From NCBI GenBank assembly GCA_018136815.1, contig CM030943.1, positions 487,975 to 551,974 of the forward strand: DNA of 64,000 nucleotides, written 5' to 3'. The DNA is from Isochrysis galbana (lineage: Eukaryota; Haptophyta; Isochrysidales; Isochrysidaceae). Shown one piece after another: positions 1 to 13,282 of the stretch. The stretch's first letter is position 1. Each line of letters opens with the position of its first letter. Below the pieces are notes generated by a model. It worked only from the letters and a program-made list of their open reading frames with translations, searched no databases and was not told where the DNA came from. A program made the position numbers and the translations under genes.

Positions 1-365
1 CTCCGACGGGAGGACCTCCACTCCAGAGAGTTCTTCATGAAGCTAAAGCACAAGAAATGGAAAGGCGCCATAAGAGAACTCTACAAGACGCAAGACTGGG
101 AGAACCCCCACCACGCCGATCACAAAACGGTCACCACGGATGCCGAGATAAGAAAGAATTCAGGAGATATTACGCTTGGCTATACTCGCCGAAAGCCTCG
201 CAGCGCGTGCCCGAACTCGAAACCGCACTCTCCGACCGCCCACTCCACGACCTGGACAAACGAAAACTGGAAGGGCGAATCTCGATCGACGAGACCACCC
301 GGGCCATCAGGAGCATAGGCCCCGGTAAAAGCGCGGGCCCGGACGGCATCCCTGTCGCATTCATC
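1..365 (+). mobile_element. LINE reverse-transcriptase fragment (broken)
   Basis: Remnant of a non-LTR retrotransposon ORF2, cut by the left edge. Reading begins in frame 1 (a basic stretch rich in K, R and W) and continues in frame 3 after about base 150, where it reaches GKSAGPDGIPVAF. This is the classic first reverse-transcriptase block (KSPGPDGIP type) of L1-like and RTE-like LINEs. The switch near base 150-158, in an A-rich run, looks like a one-base frameshift. Homology stops at about base 365, just after that block, so the catalytic part of the RT is absent. Non-functional. A second LINE fragment with the opposite end of ORF2 lies at 59.3-61.4 kb; whether both belong to one family cannot be judged because they do not overlap. 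Confidence 0.75.
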
Positions 366-1569
366 CTAGATGATGCGATTTCTAGGCTCTTATTTCCAGG
401 TCCTTCGTCGTGCGGCCACACGGTGAAGCTCAGGCATACCTAGGTTGGTAGGGTTCGTCCCTAGCAATCTAGAATTCGAGTTCTCGTTTCGTTCCTTCTA
501 GCCTGTTTGTCAAGTCTAGATTCCAGGTTTCCTCCTTTCGGGTAATCTTGACCCAAAGGAGCCAGGTCGCCTGTCACTCGCTGCGCGCTTGTCTCAGGCT
601 CTCGAGTTACCTTGTGAAGGCTTGTTTAGCTTCTTGCAAGGCTTGTTGTTTCTTGTTGGGTTCCGGTTCTTTCTTGGGACCTGCTGTCTTTCGTTGTCGT
701 CCAGGCCTGTTCTTCGTAGGTTCCGCTTGGCTTGGTTAGGGTTTCGTTGCCTTCCCGCGTTTGGCGTTTGGCGTTGGCGTTCGGAAACTTCCTCTCATAT
801 TCCCTAGGTCCGCTACCCTTCGCTTGTAGGTCCTTGCTTCTTTCTTCTCGGTCAAGGTTTTGGCGAGCGAGTCGGTTGCTCTAGCCGCTCGAGATTTGAG
901 GTTTAATTTGCCATCTCCCCTTGGAGATCGGTGTAGGTTCGCTTCTTAGGTGAGGGAATCTTTCCCCTTGATGCAAGTTACATGCAAGCCTTGGCCCCTT
1001 TGGTGTTTCTTCCCCTTGGTTGCTACTCAGGGTTGTTCGTTAGAAGCGTCTAGAAGGTTCACGCTCAACGGCAAGATTTATTCGGTCGTGAAGACATCTC
1101 GTTGCGATCTGTATCCAAAGTGATCGCCGTGGTCGCGCGACATGACGCTCCCCTTCGGACTCTCCGCTACGTGGGAAGTTACAACGGAGACACGCTCCGG
1201 CCGTCGCTGCGGAGTCTCTCTCTCTCTCTCGCTCTCTCTCTCCGTCTCTCGCGACGTGTTTGAGTTATCGGTGATTTGGGGTGGCGGTTGCTTGATAATT
1301 TGCTTGGTTTGGGTGAATGATTCCGGTGTGTTCGTGAGTCGGTGTATCCTCTTGTTCTCAGCCTCGTTGTCCGTCGTTGTTAGCTGCGTCGCTGCACTCA
1401 AGCAGCTTAGGCTCCCTCCCTGAGGGAAGAGTTCTTTGTAGGTCTAACAATCTCTTAAAACCCAACACACCAGGGCCGCTAGGAGCGCCTCGCCGCCCCA
1501 CAGCCCTTCGTTCGCCGTTCGTTCCCCGTCCAGACACCCAAATGGGGTTGCCCGACCCAGTCCAGAATT
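366..1569. other. Non-genic stretch after LINE fragment
   Basis: No gene-like reading frame is supported. Bases 480-1140 are rich in TTG/TTC on the plus strand and read as low-complexity spacer. A CT microsatellite lies at about 1207-1243. Short ORFs here lack recognisable motifs. The texture resembles 38.6-39.4 kb, but no clear base-by-base match was found between the two. Confidence 0.5.
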
Positions 1570-2604
1570 TCATTCCTGCCCAGGAAAGGCAAACTCCGCA
1601 GACCACAGACTAGACGAGTTTGACTGCCACCTGCGCAGTGCACGCCACGACTCCTTCGTGACGATTCGGCGCGAACTGCGCAGATGCACTTTCCGACTAT
1701 CCGGACAAGGGGTGAGACGAGAAACGTCTTGAAGAACGGGGGGAACGGTTGACCTCTCAGCCCAGACTTCATCCCCTTCTCCCATGCCCACTTCCTGCTC
1801 TGATTCGCAGGGTGAGCACTCTGCAAAGCAGTCTTGTGAAGGTGCAGCAGACACGTCTGCGGACGGCGGCGGGCTTTGGAGAGCAACAAGCTGGCACGAG
1901 ACAAGAGCAGACCGGGCTGCAAGCCAAGTTACCGAAGCATCTATGGCCTTCCTTTTGCGCCGACGCTCGCTGCTCATAAGGTTTGAGATTATCGGAGCAC
2001 GTGCACTCGTCCCGCTGCCACTGCAGCTCGACGAAGGCGTTGGCACACCTGCAGCAGCACATGCATCCATGCCACCGCTCGTGCAGGCGTCTCGATCGGC
2101 GTCCGCTATGCGCATTCCGCCCTCCCCGTTCATCGACGGCGTTTCTGCGCCACTGCTGAAGTCGGGCGTGCAAAGGGCCACCTCTGCTGCCCCGGCAGCA
2201 TCCGGGCCGTTCGTCGCTGCAGCACTCTCGCAAGCTGCACCACTCCCGCAACACTGGGAATGCGTGACGCTAAGCCTTCGCCTTCTGAAGGAGCCCAGCC
2301 GGAGAGCGCCTGACTCACCATTGGTTGCCAAATCTGCGACACCACTGACTTCGGGCGCTCGACTGGCGACCTCTACGGCCTCAGCAGCATCCTCGCAGTT
2401 TGCCGCTGCAGCACTCCAGCAACCCCGGGAGTGCGCAACGCTACCCCTTCGCCGTCTGAAGGAGCCTAGGCCCGAGACATGACCATTAATGCAAGCCGGG
2501 GCGCTCAGATGACCCGCCCGCCCGCCCCCGGGCTCTGCCGGGGTCTCTGCAGGGCCTGCTGGGACATCTTCACCTGCGTCTTCACCTGCGTCGGCGTGCG
2601 GCAT
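1570..2604 (-). CDS. Hypothetical protein with internal SFRRRR repeats
   Basis: A 344-residue open frame on the minus strand. No family is recognised. Two related segments of about 55 residues stand in tandem, each opening with LGSFRRRR followed by x-S-V and then an Ala/Glu-rich tail (SAAAANCEDAAEAVEVA and SAAATNGPDAAGAAEVA). The RRRRxS cores look like basophilic-kinase phosphorylation sites. A further basic patch (ERRRKRK) could be a nuclear localisation signal. The N-terminus is acidic and Ala/Gly/Pro-rich. The start is uncertain: unlike most genes here it has no pyrimidine-rich leader before the ATG, so an upstream exon is possible. An overlapping 232-residue plus-strand ORF (1784-2482) is the competing reading; the minus frame is preferred for its length, repeats and basic motifs. 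Confidence 0.45.
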   Translation of the reverse strand: MPHADAGEDAGEDVPAGPAETPAEPGGGRAGHLSAPACINGHVSGLGSFRRRRGSVAHSRGCWSAAAANCEDAAEAVEVASRAPEVSGVADLATNGESGALRLGSFRRRRLSVTHSQCCGSGAACESAAATNGPDAAGAAEVALCTPDFSSGAETPSMNGEGGMRIADADRDACTSGGMDACAAAGVPTPSSSCSGSGTSARAPIISNLMSSERRRKRKAIDASVTWLAARSALVSCQLVALQSPPPSADVSAAPSQDCFAECSPCESEQEVGMGEGDEVWAERSTVPPVLQDVSRLTPCPDSRKVHLRSSRRIVTKESWRALRRWQSNSSSLWSAEFAFPGQE

Positions 2605-3431
2605 CGGCCAGCGGCTCAGTGCAGCCGCCGATATTCCCAGTTGTAATTATTTTTTATTATATGGGACAGCACACAGGAGCATCACGGGGCATGGGGTCAC
2701 GAGCGTCGGAAATCAAGACGGAAGGCGTGGCGGGTAAAAGATACGAAGATACAGGAGGGGGCGCGGGGCGCGGGAACCCTCAAGGGAGTAAACAAGCTAC
2801 AGGGCACAGGGCACAGGGCACAGGGCGGGGTGGGTAAGAAACAAGGAAGGGGGCCTAGGGACCGTGCCGGGAAGATGGGGAGGGGGGGGCGGGGTCTCCC
2901 CTGCGGCCCCGGGGCAGCGTTCCTCGAGAATACGAAAGGGGCTCCCAAACCTATCTTGATCGTTCAAAACCAAACCTATTCAACTTCTTATCGTCGCCAC
3001 ACCGTCGTCCATGCACCAAGTACAACAATACCGGAGGGGGCCTCTCCACCCAAGCCCCCCGGGTGAGTGAGCGGTCGGAGTTTCGCGCCAACCCCTCGCC
3101 TTCCCCCCTCTCTCCTCTCTCTCCTCTCTTCTCCTCTCTCTCCTCTCTTCTCGCATTGTTTCTCCATTGCCCGGCGGGTCCTCTCCTTCCCGTTTCTTCC
3201 TTCCCCTCCCCGTTCTTTCATTCTCCTAGGAAGGCTGAGCCTGACCGCCGCTGCGCCACGCCGGTCCATCTCTCGGACCCCTCTCCGCTCTCCCTTCTCT
3301 CCTCTGGCTCTCCTCTCCACTCTCCTCTCTGTCCGCACCCCCTCCACCCTCCCGCTCACGCCCACTCCTTGGTTCTCCACCACCGCTGCAAGCCCTCCCC
3401 GCCTCCCTCCCCTCCGCCCTCTCTAGCCTGA
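2605..3431. promoter_or_regulatory. Intergenic; pyrimidine-rich leader of 3432 gene
   Basis: No ORF with recognisable features. About 2740-2890 is G-rich with a short tandem of a GGCACAGG-like unit near 2800-2825. From about 3085 to 3431 the plus strand is strongly CT-rich (repeated TCTCCTCTC), ending at the ATG at 3432. This matches the CT-rich leader seen before most start codons in this window and is probably core promoter plus 5' UTR (inference). Confidence 0.5.
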
Positions 3432-4661
3432 ATGGCTCCTTCTCTCAGCGCATATGAGCTCGAGCGCCAGGCCAACATCCTCTCCAACCAGAAGCAGCTG
3501 CTCCAGCTGGGTCTTCAGCGGATCGTCGATCAAGCGCAAAGGCCAAGCAAGCGCGCCGCGCCGCGCCGCGCCGCCACCACACCGCTCCCCACCAGAAAGT
3601 CGACGCGGCGCTCAACTGCCTCGCCTGGAGCAGCAGAGAGCAACAACTTTGCGACAGAGGAGGAGGTGAGTGCGGCTCTCGACCACGCCGACCGGCTCGA
3701 CACGAGGCCACTGCCGCGCGCCAATGGCTCAAAGCGCACGCTCTCGGCCGCCCAGAGCACCTGGCTAGAGCAGATGGAGGAAGGCGGGGCCAGCCCGCTC
3801 ACTGTAGAAGAGGTGGCAGCTGTGCACGCTGCCCGGCGCAATGTGCGGGGCACAGGCGTCGGGTGTGGCTGGAAGGGGAGGAACACCTGGGAGGAGAAGC
3901 GCAGCCTGCTACGCGCGACCGTGGGTCTGCGGTGGCCACGCTGGCTCGACGCACTTGCAACGTCAGGAATTGATCTGGGCCGTACGGCGGAAGCCAAGCA
4001 CCAGACGTTGTATGCGCTTGAGCGTGCGGCTTGTGGAATGGGCCTGGAGTACTCACGATGGCCAAGCGGTGCAGGAGTTCTTTTAGGAGGTCTAGACACA
4101 TCCGAGATGAAAAATGTGGCACTCGCCGGGCTTCCCGCCCCTAGCGAGGCTCTCCAGCGCGAGGGGATGGCGACGGAATTACGATTTCGCCGGCAAGAGG
4201 TGGAGAGGATCTTGCAGCAGAAGGCTGAAAGGCAGCGAGCTCGTGCTGAGGCCTTACAAGAGGAGCAGGACGCACAGAATGAGGAGAGGAAAGAGATTGG
4301 GAGTACTGAGTCAGAGAATGCGGGTGCGTTGCGGGTCGAGTCGCCGTCCTCGTCTCCGGATAGAAGCGCGAGCGCCAACGAAAGTGTGGCTGATTTGGAG
4401 GAGCACAAGGACGTTGAGATCGAGACACCGTTGCCGGTCGGGCGCTTGCTAACTCTTGGGAGCGACACAGAGGCACTCCGACGTGAGGGACAGAGACTCG
4501 AGGCCAAGTACGCGCGCGATCGTGGCAATGGCTGGGTCTACAATCATGCCCTCAACAAGTTACGGCACTACCAAGAGATGTTGCTGCGGGAACATTTCAA
4601 CGAGGAGCCAAACGGCACAAGTATCGAAGAGATCGAGGCCGGCGAGGTGAGGTCACAGTGA
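3432..4661 (+). CDS. Coiled-coil nuclear protein, YE-R-NI-N-LGL N-motif
   Basis: A 409-residue protein in one exon, starting at an ATG directly after a 340-bp CT-rich leader. The N-terminus reads AYELERQANILSNQKQLLQL, close to the short Y-E-x-x-R-x-x-N-I-x-x-N-x-x-x-L motif that opens WDR76/CMR1-type and several other nuclear proteins of plants and algae (family knowledge, from memory). It is followed by a Lys/Arg/Ala-rich stretch (about 38-65) that could bind DNA or act as a nuclear signal. A Trp-containing globular region lies at about 140-215, a charged helix likely to form a coiled coil at about 235-285, a Ser/Glu-rich linker, and a second helical region near 340-385. No WD40 repeats are present, so it is not WDR76 itself. 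Exact function unknown; a nuclear or chromatin role is inference. Confidence 0.7.
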   Translation: MAPSLSAYELERQANILSNQKQLLQLGLQRIVDQAQRPSKRAAPRRAATTPLPTRKSTRRSTASPGAAESNNFATEEEVSAALDHADRLDTRPLPRANGSKRTLSAAQSTWLEQMEEGGASPLTVEEVAAVHAARRNVRGTGVGCGWKGRNTWEEKRSLLRATVGLRWPRWLDALATSGIDLGRTAEAKHQTLYALERAACGMGLEYSRWPSGAGVLLGGLDTSEMKNVALAGLPAPSEALQREGMATELRFRRQEVERILQQKAERQRARAEALQEEQDAQNEERKEIGSTESENAGALRVESPSSSPDRSASANESVADLEEHKDVEIETPLPVGRLLTLGSDTEALRREGQRLEAKYARDRGNGWVYNHALNKLRHYQEMLLREHFNEEPNGTSIEEIEAGEVRSQ

Positions 4662-6027
4662 AGAAGGTTCGTATTCACGTCCATCTATCTCCCATGGCGC
4701 AAGTTGACTCTGACCCTGGAGCACGTCACGGATTCACAGGCCCGTCCCGCCGTCCATATGCCCATTCACTTGGAAGGCTAGACATGCGCCACCCTCTCCG
4801 CCTTTGCCGCCACCCTCTGCGCCAAAACACAAGGATTTGAACACGCCACGTCCAAAAGTCTTGTTTGCTCCAACAAGCCAGTGAAGCAATGCAGCCGAGG
4901 AAATATTGGGCTGTGGGCCATGGCTTGCCCGCCAATTATCACTGACGAGACAATTACTGCGGACCTATCTGGGGACTAATGTTGGGGCCGCGCTTGCTGA
5001 AGCCAGCGAGGCTACAGTGTCGCAGCTACGGATTGCCAAGACGTGATCAGGTAGCATCTTGATTATTGTTTGCCTTTGTCACCTTGTTTCAGGCCGCGGC
5101 CTGTTGGGCAAGGTGACCCCACGTCAGTCGTCTGCTGGTCATGTCCAAAAAAGTCGCATGTACTTGTGTTCGGTTGCGGAGTGGGCTGGGGATGGGGGGC
5201 CTCCATGTTCTTGGTCTCAGCTTGCCTGACTGTCTTTGTCTACCGTTGCTTCGCTACGTGACGTACTGAACTCAGAGCTCTTTTTATTGCTTCATGATTG
5301 ATTTATCAATGGTTTATGACATAAAAGCCCACGTTCCACCCGCAGTCCCACGTTGTACACTTCATTAGGCCCGCCACATGTGACATCAGCAATTAGCAAT
5401 TAGCGAATTGCCCATAGCATCCATAGTCCTAAGTCCTAGGCGCCTATGCCTTGCGCCGGCAGCACCTAGGCGTCTGTGTGCTGGCGGGCCCTCTATAGGG
5501 CCCAATATCAGCCTCATAACCGCTCATACGTGCGCAGAAGCGGTGGCCATCTATTTGCACTATGTATGGAAAGATGAGGCTAGCACCTAGCGCCGCATAC
5601 CGTAGGGCCTATGCCCCCTTGCTAGATGTAGACGAATAGAAGAATCACAGCCACCATGGATTTTCTTTCGCACGTCACACATGCAAACCCCCCTTACTCC
5701 ATCACATGAAAGTACCTGCCGCATGAATTATGCCTCCAACTGCACCGCTGCTTGAGTCGAGGTGAACCGCGCGCAAGGCACGAAGGCACGCGCACTGATG
5801 CAGCATACACGCCTCTTTGGGGCTTCGCACGTCAGATTGGGTGGGATCCGGCAACCTTCATCGCATGGGTGCGCTCGTAGTCCCTCTTCGTGTGTACGCG
5901 GCAGTGCATTCATACTGTCGAGGGCCTTGCGCGGGAGCTGAGAGAGTGGTGCACAGCCACTCGTGGTCATCGGATCGATCAAAGCGGGCTTGGTCATATT
6001 CAAGGGCCAAAACGGCCTTCGAGGAGT
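4662..6027. other. Intergenic, no gene recognised
   Basis: Spacer between the coiled-coil gene and the 3' end of the transporter gene. Holds short duplications (CGCCACCCTCT repeated near 4790-4825) and self-complementary patches, for example GGGCCCTCTATAGGGCCC at about 5487-5504 and a CCTAGGCGCC-containing stretch near 5435-5475. Several short ORFs (60-90 codons) carry no motif. Nothing else is supported. Confidence 0.5.
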
Positions 6028-8554
6028 CTACTTGAGGCACGTATAAACACCAAGACCACCGAGAAGGAAGCCGACGACCACGAGCAGCTTGTTGCCCAGC
6101 ACTTCGCGTTTCTGCATGGGCGATAGGGTCAGCCCGGCCTTCGTCTTGCGCCGCATATTGAAAAGGTACATGAGCGCAGGCAAAATGTAGACGATGAGTG
6201 AGCCCAAGACAGCACCGCCGACGGCGACCACAAGGCCAAGATCCTTGACCTACGCACGGATGGGGTAGGAATCTGCAACGTCAAGAAGGCCGGCGTCCAT
6301 TACAGAGAAGGCACAGCGGGTGTGGGTTGCACCTTGAGAGCGAGGCCATTGAAGGCAAGCATGAGCGCGATCGTGGAGCCGATGTGCACGTCGGTCCTGC
6401 CAGCAACGGTAGTATCCAGAGTCAAGGGAACCTATCGTCCTCCAAGCTGACGTGCTTCGCAAGGAATCGCGAGGCGACACGTCGACCAATCGGGTAGAAG
6501 TTACACGCTCAGCGCGAGGGGAGTAATGCTGCTCACCGATGCGCGAGCTTCTCGAGCTTTAAGAGCCCAAAGATGCCCGACCGAAGCGCGTAGAAGTTAA
6601 TTGGGTACGCGAAGACAATCGAGGCGCCGATACCTGTTGAGGCCACAAGGCGCCCATTGTGCTCAGGACATGCTCGCAAGTGACACACCGGCCTTTGTTG
6701 CCAGGTGGCACGCAGGCGCGCGCGTACCGACTCGCGAGATGAGTGCGAGCCTGTCCGTGGTGGCGTAGTTGTTCAGGATGAGCCCCTTGGCGGCCGATCC
6801 AAAGGTCAAGAAGCCACCTGACATTACCGAGGCACAAAAGAAGGCGGCAAGGCCGAAGCCGCCAGCAACCACCTGACCAGGACGATGGATTGGGTATGGG
6901 GGCCAAAAGGGTGGTCCAATTGACCGGCTTATGCGATCCGCTCGCACAGAACAGGGCGGCATGCGCGGACATCCAGGGCAGCAGTGCTAGGCACTCGCCT
7001 TGTTGAACTTTGGGAGCTTGGACGACCCGTCCTTGTTGGGTGCAAGCTCCTCGTAGAAGCGCGGCGCGTTGTAGTGCGCGACATATGCCGTCGAGAGCAT
7101 GGATATCAGCACGAAGATGCCCGGGGAAATGATGGGCGCCGTAGGGTTCAGCTTTGGGCGGGCAGCCTATCCATTGGGGGTGGAAGGCGACGTTCGTCGG
7201 GCATAGGCGGCCGCATACGGCGGCTGCGGCTTGCGAGCGTGCCCTGAGCGTGCGTACCTCCGCGATGGCGGTGTGGAATTTGCCGCCCGGCGCATACGAG
7301 CCGTCTGCCAAGCGGAAGAGCGTGAACATCGCCGTGAAAAGCGTGCCCGCATTGCCCACGACGGATCCGAACGCGAGGGCCGAGAGGTCGCGCAGTAGCG
7401 AGAGCGGGAAGAGCACCACAACCGACATTAGGATAATCCACGGATTGGGGCGGCAGAAGAGGGCCGGTGCGCCTGTGGCATGAGGAGAATTCGAGCTAAA
7501 GTGCTGGCGGCGGGCGCAGGCGTGGAAGGCGAAAGGGCGGCGGGGTCGGAAATGAAACAACGGAGGTGGCCGCGTCATCGCGGCTCGTCCTGCATCCGCA
7601 GTGCACATGCCCCAGCTGTTGCCGTGGGACATGTGCGCGCACACCGGCGAGCGTGGCTACGGAGGCGAACGTGTCGCCGATAATGATGGCGTAGGAGAGC
7701 CCAAGCGTCGCACTGATCCGTTGGCCCAAGCCGCAACGGCATCGGCAGAGGGGGAGGGGAGGGGAGGGGTGGGCACTGGCGGTCCGAGGGCATGCGCACC
7801 CGCGAGCGTGGCAATGGAGGAGAAGCTATCGCCGATGATGATTGCGTAGGAAAGGCATGCCGCGCACGTCATGAAGGTGATCGCGCCAGACACCAAAATC
7901 GACGACCGCTCCGAGACGGCCTTCGCCCACGCCTCGTAGTACGTCTGAGCGCCCACGTCGACGCCCACGCGCGCAATCAGCGAGAAGGTGTACCTGAGAT
8001 GTGGTATGAGCGAGGGTGGGCGAACGGTGGAGATGGAGGCTAGTGGTGGACACTCGAGCGGGCTCGCACAGAACCCCGCCTCGAGCGGAAGCCCTCCCAC
8101 CGCCTCCCCCCCCCCCCCTCTCTCCCCGCCACCCCCCTCTCCCCGCCACCCCCCTGGGCCCGCAATGCTACGCAGAAGGATGAGGAGTACATAGGCCTCT
8201 CGCGCTGTTCGCACCAATGCACACTCACCCTGAGATGGCTCCCAGAACGAGTGTGAGGACGATGGCAGGCAGTAGCGCGAGTCTGTTGCTCGAGACTGCT
8301 GCGACACCGGCTGCCAGCGCCAGCACGCCCGATCCCACGATGTTCTTGGCCAGATTGACCACCGAGGGGAGCACGGCCGCCCCCTTTGGGCTCTCTCTCT
8401 CGCTGCTGGGGCCAGCACTGGCGGAGAGGAGGGGCTGAGCGCGGGAGGAAAGGGAGGGACGCGCGACGGCGCGCGTGGGCGGTGTGAGCGCCAGTGCGAC
8501 CGACGAGCCTAGAAGGCAGAGGGCGAGGAGCGCTCGCAGGGCGGGCGACGCCAT
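6028..8554 (-). CDS. SLC38-like amino-acid transporter (AAAP family)
   Basis: A spliced minus-strand gene for an amino acid/auxin permease-family transporter. Exons read from sequence: 8554-8229, 7993-7800, 7472-7258, 7166-6999, 6872-6728, 6633-6537, one uncertain exon within about 6515-6432, 6396-6333 and 6249-6028. Diagnostic segments are NLAKNIVGSGVLALAAG (TM1), LSYAIIIGDSFSS, LFPLSLLRDLSALAF, STAYVAHYNAPRFYEEL and VFAYPINFYALRSG, all typical of SLC38 sodium-coupled neutral amino-acid transporters. Roughly 460-480 residues and 10-11 membrane segments. Junction phases agree except at 6490-6536, where no clean acceptor was found. The intron at 6998-6873 begins with GC (GC-AG type); the one at 6432-6397 would be only about 35 nt. 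The N-terminus (ASPALRALLALCLLGSSVA) looks like a signal peptide followed by a Ser/Arg/Pro-rich transit-like stretch, suggesting plastid or endomembrane targeting (inference). The start follows a CT-rich leader on the coding strand. Confidence 0.9.
7645..7712 (-). other. Duplicated alternative exon 2b of transporter
   Basis: A 68-nt segment inside the intron between exons 2 and 3 of the transporter gene. It repeats the 3' end of exon 2: LSYAIIIGDTFASVATLAG against LSYAIIIGDSFSSIATLAG. Ten differences in about 55 bases: five give synonymous changes, the rest only conservative ones (S/T, S/A, I/V). It has its own acceptor (pyrimidine tract then ATCAG) and donor (GTGTGC). Starting phase 2 and ending phase 1, it has the same phases as exon 2, so exon 1 could join to either and then to exon 3, but including both would shift the frame. 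This is the geometry of mutually exclusive exons. Exon 2b lacks the coding for about 42 residues at the start of exon 2. Confidence 0.6.

Positions 8555-13282
<4,728 letters not shown>

Noticed and set aside
1784..2482. 232-codon plus-strand ORF antisense to the minus-strand hypothetical
   Set aside because: Shadow of a GC-rich frame; the minus strand has the longer frame, tandem modules and basic motifs.
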